From: Mesorhizobium sp.
GTDB taxonomy: Bacteria; Pseudomonadota; Alphaproteobacteria; Rhizobiales; Rhizobiaceae
Direction of reading: 5' to 3'
Assembly: GCF_016793485.1 (NCBI RefSeq)
Contig: NZ_JAEULZ010000026.1
Location: forward strand, 62,001-126,000
DNA: 64,000 bases
Both the position numbers and the translations under genes were made by a program. Of the stretch, positions 47,922 through 58,145 are shown piece by piece; position 1 is the first letter of the stretch, and the number at the start of each line of letters is the position of its first letter. The notes beneath the pieces were generated by a model. That model searched no databases, was not told the origin of the DNA, and saw nothing but the letters and a program-made list of their open reading frames with translations.

Positions 47922-48884
47922 TTAGTCCGCGGTCATCTTTACCAGGATCGGGATGATCGCCACCATAAGGACGACGGGAAGGATGCAGACCGTCACAGGC
48001 ACCGACATCTTGGCCGGCAGCGCGTGCGCCTTCTCCTCGGCGAGCGACATGCGCTTGTGGCGCATTTCATCGGAGAAAACACGCAGCGCCCCCGAAAGAC
48101 TCGTTCCCAGTTCCTTTGACTGCTGCAAGAGCGTTGCGAAGGACCGCACTTCGTCGAGGCTGAGGCGATCGGCGAGCGACTTGAGCGCATCGTCCAGGCT
48201 GCGTCCCGCGCGCAGTTCCAGCGAAACAAGCACGAGGTTCTGGCTGAGCGACGGATAGGTGTTCGCCAGTTCCTTCGAAACGCGCTCGATGCCGGCCTCC
48301 ATCGCCATGCCCGCGTCCGAGCAGACGATCATCAGGTCCATGAAATCGGGGAAGCCATTGCGGTATTCACGCATCTTCGCCGAGATGAGCCGCGCCAGCA
48401 CGAAGTTCGGCACGAAATAGCCAACCGCGCCCGCGATAAGCACGAGTGACCAGCGGCTGAACGTGGTCGACTCCGCGCTCGCCATCCAGTTGTTGATCAA
48501 GACGGCAAGCACGGCGCCCGCAAACAGGCAGCCGAAGCGGATCAGGAAGAAGGTGCCTATTGCGCCCGGGTCCATGTAGCCGGCCTGGATGAGCTTTAGG
48601 CGCAGCCGTGCAACGTTTTCCGGATCGCTCTTGGCGTAAAAGTCCTGCGCCGTCTTCGCTGCCTTCTGGCGAACCGCACCCGCGTTTTTCTTCTTCTCAG
48701 GCTCCGCGGCCGTCACGGCGGTCAAGGCCTCGACCTTCAGTCGGCGCTTCACGTCGTTCTGTTCGCCACGCTGGGTCAGCGTCGACCATGCGACTGCCAG
48801 CCCGCCGCAGGCAAGCAGCAGGATCGCCATCGGCATCAGCGATGTCGGGCGAAGCGAGGCGAGGAAGACGATAAAATCCTGCAT
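47922..48884 (-). CDS. tadC: Tad pilus inner-membrane platform protein TadC
   Basis: A 320-residue type II secretion F-domain protein with an N-terminal helix, a middle helix pair (about 115-165), the F domain (NGFPDFMDLMIVCSDAGMAMEAGIERVSKEL) and C-terminal helix. With TadB it forms the platform driven by the TadA/CpaF ATPase. Its start is one base after the tadB stop. Confidence 0.93.
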   Translation of the reverse strand: MQDFIVFLASLRPTSLMPMAILLLACGGLAVAWSTLTQRGEQNDVKRRLKVEALTAVTAAEPEKKKNAGAVRQKAAKTAQDFYAKSDPENVARLRLKLIQAGYMDPGAIGTFFLIRFGCLFAGAVLAVLINNWMASAESTTFSRWSLVLIAGAVGYFVPNFVLARLISAKMREYRNGFPDFMDLMIVCSDAGMAMEAGIERVSKELANTYPSLSQNLVLVSLELRAGRSLDDALKSLADRLSLDEVRSFATLLQQSKELGTSLSGALRVFSDEMRHKRMSLAEEKAHALPAKMSVPVTVCILPVVLMVAIIPILVKMTAD

Positions 48885-48885
48885 G

Positions 48886-49839
48886 TCAGAACTTGAAGGT
48901 CGCCATCTTGAACATCATTGCGTTTCCCAGCAACAGCCACACGACGGAGCCGCCAAGCAGATACCATGTCATCGGCTCGTCCCAGACGCTGGTGTAGAAA
49001 TGCGGCATCAACACCATGATGGCCGCGCCGAGAAGGCAAGGCACCGCCGTCAGGATATAGGCGGACATGCGGCCCTCGGTGGAGATCGCACGCACCTTGC
49101 GCTTCAGCTTGCCGCGCTCGCGGATCGTTGCAGAAAGCCCGTCCAGGATTTCGCGCAGATTGCCGCCCGACGCGTTCTGGATCGACACGGCGGTGACGAA
49201 AAGCGGCAGGTCCTCGTGTCCCACGCGCTCATGGAGGTTGTGCAGCGCCGAGACGAGATCGGAGCCGTAGGTGACTTCGTCCGCAATGACGCCGAACTCG
49301 GTGCCGATTGGGTCCGGCATCTCGCGCGACACCATGCCGATCGCCACCGGAACGGGATGCCCCGCCTTCAGGCTTCGCGTGATGAGTTCCAGGGCTTCGG
49401 GCAACTGGATGCCAAAAGCCTTGTGTCGCTTGTTACGCCGAAATTTCAGCACCTTCAGGGGAATAACCGCGCAAAGGAAGAGGAACAGGACAATCGCAAA
49501 GAGGATCGGCAGGCCATAGACAATGGCAGTTGCGACGACGGCTAGCGCCACGGCACTCGTGATGCAGAGGAATTTCGTCATCGGCATAGTGATGCCGGAC
49601 TGCACGCGCAGCTTCTTTATCCAGTCCATCGACAGGAACGACCTGCCTTCCAGCCCACGCTCCTTGCGGAGCTGGATCAGCACCTGTTCCTGGCTGATCT
49701 TCTTTTCCTGCAGCTTTACGCGACGGTTGATGGCCGCGCGCCGGTCCTGCCTGCCGGAGTAGAGCAGATAAAGCCCCTCGGCGATCATGATGCCGAAAAG
49801 CGCAGCGCCGATATAGACGATGTAGAGCGCGCCGCTCAT
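48886..49839 (-). CDS. tadB: Tad pilus inner-membrane platform protein TadB
   Basis: A 317-residue F-domain protein. Membrane helices lie near residues 5-27 and 95-130 and at the C-terminus; the F domain reads [30 protein letters not shown]. The ATG at 49837-49839 begins [12 protein letters not shown], two bases after the cpaF stop. Works with TadC in pilus assembly and secretion. Confidence 0.93.
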   Translation of the reverse strand: MSGALYIVYIGAALFGIMIAEGLYLLYSGRQDRRAAINRRVKLQEKKISQEQVLIQLRKERGLEGRSFLSMDWIKKLRVQSGITMPMTKFLCITSAVALAVVATAIVYGLPILFAIVLFLFLCAVIPLKVLKFRRNKRHKAFGIQLPEALELITRSLKAGHPVPVAIGMVSREMPDPIGTEFGVIADEVTYGSDLVSALHNLHERVGHEDLPLFVTAVSIQNASGGNLREILDGLSATIRERGKLKRKVRAISTEGRMSAYILTAVPCLLGAAIMVLMPHFYTSVWDEPMTWYLLGGSVVWLLLGNAMMFKMATFKF

Positions 49840-49841
49840 AA

Positions 49842-51260
49842 TCACTCCAGCGGCCGGCCCGGCTCGAAATACTTGCCGGGGAATTCGATGCCCATGGCCC
49901 GCATGTCCTCGAGGAAGCGCGGCCGGATGCCGGTCGCCTCGAAGTGCCCGAGAATCTTGCCATCCGCTTCCATACCGGTGCGCACGAAACGGAAGATCTC
50001 CTGCATCTGGATAACGTCGCCTTCCATGCCCGTCACCTCGGCCACGCTCGTCACCTTGCGCTTGCCGTCGGAAAGACGCGTCAGCTGCACGATGATGTCT
50101 ATGGCGCTTGAAATCTGGCTCCGGATCGACTGCACGGTCATCGGCATGCCGGTCATGCCGAGCATCTGTTCGAGACGGCTGATCGCGTCGCGCGGTGTGT
50201 TGGCGTGGATCGTCGCCATCGAGCCTTCGTGGCCGGTGTTCATCGCCTGCAGCATATCGAACGCTTCCTCGCCACGGCACTCGCCGAGGATCACGCGATC
50301 GGGACGCATGCGCAGCGCGTTCTTGACGAGGTCGCGCTGTTTCAGTTCTCCGTGACCCTCGATGTTGGCGGGGCGCGTTTCCATGCGCGCCACATGCGGC
50401 TGCTGGAGCTGCAGTTCGGCCGCGTCCTCGATGGTGATGAGGCGTTCATCCTCGGGGATGAAAGCCGACAGCGCGTTCAGCATCGTCGTCTTGCCGGTGC
50501 CGGTGCCGCCCGAGATGATCGTGGTCTTGCGCGCATGCACCGCCGCCGCGAGAACCTCGGCGACATTTTGCGGGATCGCGCCGAACTCGACCAGCTTGTG
50601 GAGGCCGAGCTTGTTCTTGGAGAATTTGCGGATCGACACCAGCGGCCCGTCGACGCCGACCGGCCGGATCGCAGCGTTGAAGCGCGAGCCGTCCAGCATG
50701 CGGGCGTCCACCATCGGCTGGCTCTCGTCGACGCGGCGGCCGACGGCGGACACGATCTTGTTGATGATGCGCAGCAGATGCGCCTCGTCTTTGAACGGAA
50801 TGTGGACCTGCTGGAGCTTTCCCTTCCGCTCGACGAAGCAGTTCTGGTGCCCGTTGATCAGGATGTCGTTGATCTCGGGGTCCTTGAGCAAGGGTTCGAG
50901 CGGCCCGAGGCCAACCATCTCGTCGACGACGTCATCGACCAGCGCTTCGAGCTCGGCAACGTTGATCGCCATCCGCTCCTGACGCGTCTTCTCGGAAACG
51001 AAATCGTGAATCTGCCGGCGCATCTCGTCGCGCGGCAAGCGCTCCAGCGCGACGAGGTTGATCTCCTCGATCAGCGTCCGATGCAAGCGCGCCCGGGCGT
51101 CTATGACACGGTTCGTCGCCTTGGGCGCGAGGTCGGCCTTTGGCTGCATCTTCCGCGTGGTGGGAATGACAACGGCTTTATGAGACGCCAGCGCCGGTTC
51201 GGGCGCCGCGGCCGGCCGAGCATCGCGGCTCTGTAGGGCGGAGAAGCGGCTTGCGCTCAC
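49842..51260 (-). CDS. cpaF: Tad pilus assembly ATPase CpaF/TadA
   Basis: A 472-residue secretion ATPase that powers Flp pilus extension. Walker [10 protein letters not shown] (251-259), the Asp box [11 protein letters not shown], Walker [17 protein letters not shown] and the His box [13 protein letters not shown] are present. GTG at 51260 follows GGAGG and overlaps the cpaE stop as GTGA, showing coupled translation. Confidence 0.95.
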   Translation of the reverse strand: MSASRFSALQSRDARPAAAPEPALASHKAVVIPTTRKMQPKADLAPKATNRVIDARARLHRTLIEEINLVALERLPRDEMRRQIHDFVSEKTRQERMAINVAELEALVDDVVDEMVGLGPLEPLLKDPEINDILINGHQNCFVERKGKLQQVHIPFKDEAHLLRIINKIVSAVGRRVDESQPMVDARMLDGSRFNAAIRPVGVDGPLVSIRKFSKNKLGLHKLVEFGAIPQNVAEVLAAAVHARKTTIISGGTGTGKTTMLNALSAFIPEDERLITIEDAAELQLQQPHVARMETRPANIEGHGELKQRDLVKNALRMRPDRVILGECRGEEAFDMLQAMNTGHEGSMATIHANTPRDAISRLEQMLGMTGMPMTVQSIRSQISSAIDIIVQLTRLSDGKRKVTSVAEVTGMEGDVIQMQEIFRFVRTGMEADGKILGHFEATGIRPRFLEDMRAMGIEFPGKYFEPGRPLE

Positions 51261-52465
51261 GCCGATTTCCTCCACAGTCCACGTCCCACGTCGAGGATCG
51301 AACGCTTCTTGGGAGCGGCTACGGCCTCCTCGGGCAGGATGATGCGCTTCAGGTCGTTGATGACGTTGGCGTTTGCATCGACCTCGTGCAGAGGCACGCC
51401 ACGGTCGACCGCCTCGCGCACCAGCCGGTAGTTGTTGGCGATCCCGCCGACGAAATGGTCGCCGAGGATTTCCTCGACATCGGCCTGCTTCACGCCATTC
51501 TCGAACATGCGCTGTTCGAAGCGGTTGACGATGACGTTGGGCTTCACTTCCTTGCCCGCGGTCTCGTAGATCGCCTGGATCAGCCGCTGCGTGTGACGCA
51601 GGCAGGGCACCGTCATCTCGGTGACGACATAGAGCTTGTTCGAGCCAAGCAGCACCGTCTCCGTCCAGGGAAACCATGTGCGCGGCATGTCGATGACGAC
51701 ATTGTCGAAATAGGCCGAGACGAGATCGAGCATGCGCACCACGACGTCGGCGTTGAACGATCGCATCTCCGATGGTCGCGTCGGCGCGGCGAGCACGCAG
51801 AGCCCGCTCGAATGCTTGGACAGCATCACGTCGAGCAATTGCCGATCGAGGCGCTCCGGCTGGTTCTCGATTTCGGTAATGTCGAAGCGCGGTTCGAGGT
51901 CGAGATATTCCGCGCAGGCGCCCTGCTGGAAATTCAGGTCGACCACGCAGGTCGATGCACCGCGCGTAACCGAATGGTGCAACTGGAACGCGGTCTGCAA
52001 GGTCAGCGTCGTGCAGCCGACACCACCGGCCGCCGGCATGAAAGTGTAGATCTGGGACTCGGTGTTCTGCTCACGACCCGGCCCCTGAAGGACGCGAATG
52101 CAGGAGCGCACGAGGTCGGCGGTCGTCAGCGGCTTCACCAGAAAATCGGCGACATGCAACTGAACGAGGATGCGCACGGCAGCCGCGCTGAACTCTTGCG
52201 TGACGACCAGGATCGGCGCCCTGCCCTCAAGCCTGCGCGTGATGCGCTGCAGCGCCTCGATCTCTTCGAGCCTGGCCGCGTCCATATCGATGATGACAGC
52301 GTCGCAATCGGCTTCCTGGATCTCGCCGCGCAGTTCGACCACGCTCTTTTCGACAGTTGAGAGCTGGATGAGGTCGGAAGCGGCGAACGCCGCCCTGCTG
52401 TCCTGCACAAACGCCTTGTCGGTCGAGACGAGGACGATGCGCTTGCTGTTGGTAGGGTTTGCCAT
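51257..52465 (-). CDS. cpaE: Pilus assembly protein CpaE (MinD/ParA-like)
   Basis: 402 residues. The N-terminal 130 residues form a receiver-like domain (IVLVSTDKAFVQDS); then a ParA/MinD-type ATPase region starting FMPAAGGVGCTTL, a deviant Walker A. CpaE proteins position the pilus machinery. ATG at 52463-52465, 16 bases after the tiny lipoprotein gene. Confidence 0.92.
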   Translation of the reverse strand: MANPTNSKRIVLVSTDKAFVQDSRAAFAASDLIQLSTVEKSVVELRGEIQEADCDAVIIDMDAARLEEIEALQRITRRLEGRAPILVVTQEFSAAAVRILVQLHVADFLVKPLTTADLVRSCIRVLQGPGREQNTESQIYTFMPAAGGVGCTTLTLQTAFQLHHSVTRGASTCVVDLNFQQGACAEYLDLEPRFDITEIENQPERLDRQLLDVMLSKHSSGLCVLAAPTRPSEMRSFNADVVVRMLDLVSAYFDNVVIDMPRTWFPWTETVLLGSNKLYVVTEMTVPCLRHTQRLIQAIYETAGKEVKPNVIVNRFEQRMFENGVKQADVEEILGDHFVGGIANNYRLVREAVDRGVPLHEVDANANVINDLKRIILPEEAVAAPKKRSILDVGRGLWRKSA

Positions 52466-52481
52466 GGCTATTGTCCGTTGG

Positions 52482-52757
52482 TCACTCGCTGCCGCTGCTG
52501 CCCATCGTCTGCGACGACTTGGCCTTGGCTGCCGTGTCGGCGGCGCCTGGAGCGGCGGCCCGGTTGGCAGGGACGAGAAGGTCGGTGTCCTGCACGCCGT
52601 ACTGCCAGGGATCGACCATCTGCATGACCGTATTTGATGCAATCGCGTCGCCCGCGCCGTCCGTCAGGCCGTCGGCTCGGCGTTTCGATTCGGTCATGCA
52701 ACCCGACGCGAGTGCGGCAAGGCTGGTTATGGCCGCGAGTTTGATGCCGGCACGCAT
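52482..52757 (-). CDS. Small lipoprotein in the CpaD position of the tad locus
   Basis: 91 residues with signal IKLAAITSLAALASGC and a mature part containing GDAIASNTVMQMVDPWQYG. Canonical CpaD is over 200 residues, so this is either a strongly reduced CpaD-like protein or an unrelated tad-locus lipoprotein. AGGAG seven bases upstream selects the ATG at 52755-52757; the ATG at 52772 would overlap the cpaC stop as ATGA. Both are in frame. Confidence 0.75.
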   Translation of the reverse strand: MRAGIKLAAITSLAALASGCMTESKRRADGLTDGAGDAIASNTVMQMVDPWQYGVQDTDLLVPANRAAAPGAADTAAKAKSSQTMGSSGSE

Positions 52758-52768
52758 TCCCATGCTCC

Positions 52769-54193
52769 TCATGGCAGGTCCAGTATGTGGCCGGAGCCGA
52801 CCTGTGCGGCCACCCCGCTTCTCGTGCCCACGACAGTTCCAGCATCCGAAACCCGCAACTCTTCCTTGTTGCCGAGGAAGTAGTCGACGGCGCTTGCAGG
52901 CGCAGTGCCGTCGGTCGGCTCGCGAACCTTCTTCGACGGGTCGATCGGCTTCACCAAATATGGCGTGATGATGATGACGAGGTCTGTTTCCCGGCGCTGG
53001 TAAGCCTTGGACGAGAACAGCGGTCCGAGCACAGGCAGCTTGCCGAGGCCGGGCACGCGCTGCTGGATCATATCGTTTTCTGTCTGCAGCAGACCGGCCA
53101 TCATGAAGCTCTGGCCGCTCTTCAGGTCGACGGATGTCTGCGCACGCCGTACTACGAATCCCGGCAGCGAGATGTTGCCGACCTGATAGGACTGCGACCT
53201 GTCTACCGAAGAGACCTCCGGTGCGATGTCGAGCGAGATGAGGCCGTCGGAAAGGACCGTCGGCGTGAAGTCGAGGCCGACACCGAACTTCTTGTATTCG
53301 ACAGTGATGGTGCCCTCGTCCTCAGCGACAGGAATCGGCACCTCGCCGCCGGCAAGGAAGCTCGCCTTCTGGCCCGACCGCGCGATCAGGTTTGGTTCGG
53401 CAAGCCGCCGCGCCAGGCCGCGATCCTCCAGCGCCTTGATCGCGACGTCGATCGTCCACCCGTTGGTCAGCAGCGCACCGATGATCTGGCCGGCTGGCGC
53501 ACTGCTCGTGGATTTCGGATTAGAGTTGAATGAAATGCCGCCATTGGTCCCGAGATAGGTCGCGCTGATCTTAGTGCCGAGTTCCTGCCCGACCTCGCGA
53601 TTGATCTCTACGAAGCGCACGTTCAGCTGCACCTGCTGGGAGGACGAGATGTTGACCGAATTGATCACCGTCTCCTCGCCGGAGAAGTTCGACGCGATCT
53701 TGGACGCCTTGTCGGCCGCGACCTGATCGTTGGCTGAACCCGACAAAACGACGCGGCCGTTGGCCGAGCTCACCTGAATTTCCTCACCGCCCGGCACGCT
53801 GTTGCGGATGGTCGACGCTAGGCGATCGGTGTCCAGTGTGACTTCGATATCGACGGAGCCGACAAGCTGCTTGTTTTCGTCGAACAGCGCGATGCCGGTG
53901 GTTCCGAGAGTGTTGCCGAGGACATAGAAGGAGTCGTCGGTCAGGGGATTGACGTTCGCCACCTCGGGGTCACCCAGCACGATCTCGTAGAACGGCACGC
54001 TGGTCTTGATCGTCTTCGGCTTGCCCTTGGCGATCTTGATCGAGGTCGTTTTGTTGGCAGAGATGCGGATGACATCGTTGTCCGCCGTGGCGGACGCGGG
54101 CGCAGATAGACCGGCCAGGCCAAGCGTCGCCGCCAGCAGCGATGCCACAAACGCCCTGACCACGCCTCGTACAGTCCCCGTTCCCTCAAACAT
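52769..54193 (-). CDS. cpaC: Tad/Flp pilus outer-membrane secretin CpaC
   Basis: 474 residues with a signal peptide (cleavage near ASA), a BON-like and pilotin-type N-domain (VPFYEIVLGDPEVANVNPLT), and the C-terminal secretin domain with ALEDRGLARRLAEPNLIARSG and VPGLGKLPVLGPLF, the secretin hallmark. Forms the outer-membrane channel for the pilus. ATG at 54191-54193, 34 bases after cpaB. Confidence 0.94.
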   Translation of the reverse strand: MFEGTGTVRGVVRAFVASLLAATLGLAGLSAPASATADNDVIRISANKTTSIKIAKGKPKTIKTSVPFYEIVLGDPEVANVNPLTDDSFYVLGNTLGTTGIALFDENKQLVGSVDIEVTLDTDRLASTIRNSVPGGEEIQVSSANGRVVLSGSANDQVAADKASKIASNFSGEETVINSVNISSSQQVQLNVRFVEINREVGQELGTKISATYLGTNGGISFNSNPKSTSSAPAGQIIGALLTNGWTIDVAIKALEDRGLARRLAEPNLIARSGQKASFLAGGEVPIPVAEDEGTITVEYKKFGVGLDFTPTVLSDGLISLDIAPEVSSVDRSQSYQVGNISLPGFVVRRAQTSVDLKSGQSFMMAGLLQTENDMIQQRVPGLGKLPVLGPLFSSKAYQRRETDLVIIITPYLVKPIDPSKKVREPTDGTAPASAVDYFLGNKEELRVSDAGTVVGTRSGVAAQVGSGHILDLP

Positions 54194-54227
54194 GACCCTA
54201 TCCCCTATCCCGGTGTCCCGCCGGGTT

Positions 54228-55193
54228 TCAGTTGAATTCCTGCGCGCCCTTGATTGTCTCTGGAGGCACGTATCTTTCGGGTGTCACCACCTGATAGCTT
54301 TGCGGCTGCAGGCCGCGCGTCACGATCACCGTCTTGAACTTCGGCCCTTCCGGCTCCGCCGTGGCCGCGCCGAAGATCGAGCTCACGACGTCGGCCGCGT
54401 TGCCGGCGACCGAGCCACCGAACGACGAGATCGTGGTCAGTCCGTCGCCCGCCTCGCCAACATCGGCGGCCGAGCGCAGCGAAAGCGAAAGCGAGCCGAC
54501 ATTGCGCGCCAGCGCGATCTTCTTGGCGCCGTCTACGCTGACCTCGATGGTAACCGAGCCGACGACCTGCGGGCTTGTCTGGCGTTCGTCCGCCCCCTGG
54601 CCGACCGTCAGCACTTTCGCATTTTCGACAACGACTTCCGTCGCAATCGTCGAGCCCGATGCTCCCGAGGCATTGCCCGACACTTCCTCGATCGCGCCAG
54701 CGTCACGCGTCAGCACGATGTCGACGCGGTCGCCGGGCGTGATGAAGCCGCCGACACCGGCGATCTCGTCTGTCCGTATGGTGACGGCGCGCATGCCGGG
54801 TGCGAGCAGGTTCGACAGTGTCGCGCGGCCGTTTGCGCCCGAAAGCTTCGCAAGCAACACTGGCTCGCTTGTCTCTATCGGTGACAGCACGACACGCGAA
54901 CCATCGGCGAAAAGCTCGTCTATCGAGCCAAACGCGCCTTCCGGCAGGTTGTCCTGCGGCCACGGGATTTCGTTGAGCTGGGCGCGGTCGAGTTGCATGC
55001 CGAACCGCAGCGGCGCGGACGCAACCACGATCTTGCCGAATTCCACGCGCGGAACATCGGGCATCGGCACGCTGACCTCAATCGGGTCTATGCGCGCGTT
55101 TTCCGTGCTTTTGACCCACAGGTCAGCAGCGAATATCGATATCGCGCCGAACACGGCGGCGATGCCGATCATCGTGACAGCCTTACCCCGCAC
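54228..55193 (-). CDS. cpaB: Pilus assembly protein CpaB (SAF domain)
   Basis: About 321 residues: N-terminal membrane helix (MIGIAAVFGAISIFAADLWV), a SAF domain near 50-115 (VVASAPLRFGMQLDRAQLNEIPWP), then the RcpC/CpaB domain with VDIVLTRD and a Gly/Ser-rich loop, ending QSYQVVTPERYVPP. It is the first gene of the tad cluster here. GTG 55193 with AGGGG eight bases ahead is preferred; a TTG at 55199 is possible. Confidence 0.9.
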   Translation of the reverse strand: MRGKAVTMIGIAAVFGAISIFAADLWVKSTENARIDPIEVSVPMPDVPRVEFGKIVVASAPLRFGMQLDRAQLNEIPWPQDNLPEGAFGSIDELFADGSRVVLSPIETSEPVLLAKLSGANGRATLSNLLAPGMRAVTIRTDEIAGVGGFITPGDRVDIVLTRDAGAIEEVSGNASGASGSTIATEVVVENAKVLTVGQGADERQTSPQVVGSVTIEVSVDGAKKIALARNVGSLSLSLRSAADVGEAGDGLTTISSFGGSVAGNAADVVSSIFGAATAEPEGPKFKTVIVTRGLQPQSYQVVTPERYVPPETIKGAQEFN

Positions 55194-55358
55194 CCTCAAA
55201 ACCCCTGTATGCCTGTTTTTGTTATTGGCGTCAGGCTAGGGACCTTTGTTAAAGATTCAGGAATCGTCGGGCTTGCAGCCGTTCCATTTCGGCTTCGTTG
55301 GTTATCGAATGGTTTGGATTAAACTGTTGTTTTCCATGCTGATCGGCTTGAGACGGAC

Positions 55359-55970
55359 ATGATCGCGCGGGTCGCCATCGCGATTGCGCTGTCGTTCATG
55401 GCCGGTTTCGTCGACGCACTCGGCTTCATGCATCTTGGCGGCTACTTCGTTTCCTTCATGAGCGGCAACTCGACCCAGATGGCGGCCGCTCTGCCCGATG
55501 GCGTGGCCGGCGCACTGCTGCCGGCGGGCATCATCGGCCTGTTCGTCCTCGGTGTCATGCTGGGCACTGTGCTGGAACAGCGGTTTTCAAGCGCGCTGGG
55601 CATGCTCATCCTGGCTGGACTGCTCGGCATCGCGTCAGCGCTGTCAGCCATGAAACTGGACGACGCGGCCATTCTGGTGACGCCGCTCGTCATGGGCGCC
55701 ATGAACATGGTCCTGCGCAGCGGCCAGGGCGGGATGGCCGTGACCTACATGACCGGCAATCTCGTCAAGCTCGGCCAGATGATCGTCGCCGCGTTCCAGG
55801 GCGGCGGAAGCTGGGCCTGGCTGCCGTACCTGCTTCTCTGGCTCGGCATGGTGGCCGGCGTCTTCTGCGGCGTTATCGCCTATGGGGAAATCGGCCTCGT
55901 CGCCTTGTGGCTGCCAACGATCGGCCTTATTGGCTTGGCGCTCTTGAGAACGATCCCGAGCCTGCGCTAA
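55359..55970 (+). CDS. DUF1275 (YoaK-type) membrane protein
   Basis: 203 residues with six predicted helices and the family motifs AGFVDALGFMHLGGYFVSFMSGN and VTYMTGNLVKLG, two related halves each with a (M/T)xGN signature. Function unknown; often called a transporter-like protein. ATG at 55359, divergent from cpaB. Confidence 0.9.
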   Translation: MIARVAIAIALSFMAGFVDALGFMHLGGYFVSFMSGNSTQMAAALPDGVAGALLPAGIIGLFVLGVMLGTVLEQRFSSALGMLILAGLLGIASALSAMKLDDAAILVTPLVMGAMNMVLRSGQGGMAVTYMTGNLVKLGQMIVAAFQGGGSWAWLPYLLLWLGMVAGVFCGVIAYGEIGLVALWLPTIGLIGLALLRTIPSLR

Positions 55971-56061
55971 AGACGGTGCCTCGCCCGAACGTAACGTGAA
56001 CCCTGTTCCTCGACGCCACCGTCGTGGCAGTATCCAGACTGATTCGCTGAACCGGTACCCA

Positions 56062-58119
56062 ATGGACGACAGAGACGACCTATTTTCCCAACCGGAAAAG
56101 CCAGCGCCGCGTTCGGTGTCGCGGCCGCTGGACCCTATTTTGCAGGCAGCGACCAAGCGCAACGCCCAGCCGAAAGACGGCAGCGAAGGCTATTCGGCCG
56201 CCGACATCGAGGTTCTGGAGGGTCTGGAGCCCGTCCGGCGGCGTCCCGGCATGTATATCGGTGGCACCGACGAGAAGGCGCTGCATCACCTGTTCGCCGA
56301 AGTCATCGACAATTCGATGGACGAGGCGGTTGCAGGCCATGCCACCTTTATCGAGGTAGACCTGTCTGCCGACGGCTTCCTGACCGTCACCGACAATGGC
56401 CGCGGCATTCCGGTCGACCCGCACCCGAAATTCCCGAAGAAGTCCGCGCTCGAAGTCATCCTCTGCACGCTGCACGCCGGCGGCAAGTTCGACTCCAAGG
56501 TCTACGAGACCTCCGGCGGTCTGCACGGCGTCGGCGTCTCCGTGGTCAATGCGCTGTCGGACAGCCTCGAGGTCGAGGTGGCGCGGGCGCGCCAGCTCTA
56601 CCGGATGCGCTTCTCGCGCGGTATCCCGCAGGGCGGGCTCGAACAGCTCGGCGAGGTACACAACCGGCGCGGCACGCGCGTGCGCTTCCATCCAGACCCG
56701 GACATCTTCGGAAAGAACGCCCATTTCGAGCCGGCGCGGCTCTACCGCATGGCGCGGTCGAAAGCTTACCTGTTTGGCGGCGTTGAAATCCGCTGGAATT
56801 GCGCGCCTGAACTGCTCAAGGAAAAGGACGAGACCCCGGCAAAGGCCGTCTTCCATTTCCCCGGCGGCCTGAAGGACTATCTCTCCGCGCAGCTCGGCTC
56901 CGAATTCCAGGTCACGCGCGAGATTTTTGCCGGCAAGAGCGAAAAGCAGAGCGGCCACGGCTCCGTCGAATGGGCGGTCACCTGGTACGGTGGCGACGGT
57001 TTCGTCAGTTCTTATTGCAATACCATTCCGACCCATGAAGGCGGGACGCACGAAGCTGGACTGCGCAACGTGCTTTTGCGTGGCTTGCGCGCCTATGCCG
57101 ACCTTGTCGGCAACAAGCGCGCCTCCATCGTCACCAGCGACGACGTGATGATCTCGGCGGCGGGCATGCTGTCGGTGTTCATTCGCGAACCAGAATTCGT
57201 CGGCCAGACCAAGGACAGGCTGGCAACGATGGAAGCGATCCGCATCGTCGACGCCGCAATCCGCGATCCGTTCGACCACTGGCTCGCAGACAACCCACAG
57301 GAAGCCTCCAAGCTGCTGGAATGGGTAATCGCGCGCGCCGACGAGCGCGTGCGCCGTCGCCAGGAGAAGGAAGTCAGCCGCAAGTCGGCCGTGCGCAAAC
57401 TGCGCCTCCCCGGCAAGCTCGCCGACTGCACGCAAACCGCAGCGCAGGGCGCCGAGCTTTTCATCGTCGAGGGCGACTCCGCAGGCGGCTCGGCCAAGCA
57501 GGCGCGCGACCGCGCCAGCCAGGCTGTGCTGCCGTTGCGCGGCAAAATCCTCAACGTCGCCAGCGCAGGCAACGACAAGTTGGCTGCCAACCAGCAGATA
57601 TCGGACCTCACCCAGGCGCTCGGCTGCGGCACACGGACAAAATACCGTGACGAGGATTTGCGCTACGACCGCGTCGTCATCATGACCGACGCCGACGTCG
57701 ACGGCGCTCACATCGCCTCGCTGCTGATCACCTTCTTCTATCAGGAGATGCCGAATCTCATCCGAGGCGGCCATCTCTACATGGCCGTGCCGCCGCTCTA
57801 CCGCATCAGCCAGGGCGGCAAGGTGCTCTATGCGCGTGACGACGCGCACAAGGACGAGTTGCTGAAGACCGAGTTCACCGGCCGCGGCAAGGTCGAGATC
57901 GGCCGCTTCAAGGGACTGGGCGAGATGATGGCGGCCCAGCTCAAGGAAACCACCATGGACCCCGGGAAGCGCACGCTCCTGCGCGTCGAGGTCGATGAAA
58001 CCGACCCCGAAGGCACCAAGGCGTCCGTCGACGCGCTGATGGGCACCAAGCCCGAACTGCGTTTCCGCTTCATCCAGGAGCGCGCAGAATTCGCCGACGC
58101 TGAGGCGTTGGATATCTGA
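56062..58119 (+). CDS. parE: DNA topoisomerase IV subunit B
   Basis: ATPase subunit of topoisomerase IV, which separates linked daughter chromosomes. 685 residues: GHKL ATPase (EVIDNSMDEAVAGHA, DNGRGIPVDPHP, GLHGVGVSVVNALS), transducer domain, TOPRIM with EGDSAGGSAKQARDR and DADVDGAHI, and the C-terminal GRFKGLGEM. The basic 40-residue N-terminal extension and overall length fit ParE rather than GyrB. ATG at 56062 begins MDDRDDLF. Confidence 0.95.
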   Translation: MDDRDDLFSQPEKPAPRSVSRPLDPILQAATKRNAQPKDGSEGYSAADIEVLEGLEPVRRRPGMYIGGTDEKALHHLFAEVIDNSMDEAVAGHATFIEVDLSADGFLTVTDNGRGIPVDPHPKFPKKSALEVILCTLHAGGKFDSKVYETSGGLHGVGVSVVNALSDSLEVEVARARQLYRMRFSRGIPQGGLEQLGEVHNRRGTRVRFHPDPDIFGKNAHFEPARLYRMARSKAYLFGGVEIRWNCAPELLKEKDETPAKAVFHFPGGLKDYLSAQLGSEFQVTREIFAGKSEKQSGHGSVEWAVTWYGGDGFVSSYCNTIPTHEGGTHEAGLRNVLLRGLRAYADLVGNKRASIVTSDDVMISAAGMLSVFIREPEFVGQTKDRLATMEAIRIVDAAIRDPFDHWLADNPQEASKLLEWVIARADERVRRRQEKEVSRKSAVRKLRLPGKLADCTQTAAQGAELFIVEGDSAGGSAKQARDRASQAVLPLRGKILNVASAGNDKLAANQQISDLTQALGCGTRTKYRDEDLRYDRVVIMTDADVDGAHIASLLITFFYQEMPNLIRGGHLYMAVPPLYRISQGGKVLYARDDAHKDELLKTEFTGRGKVEIGRFKGLGEMMAAQLKETTMDPGKRTLLRVEVDETDPEGTKASVDALMGTKPELRFRFIQERAEFADAEALDI

Positions 58120-58145
58120 GCTCGAGGGACCGGGTTCCCGGCGCC

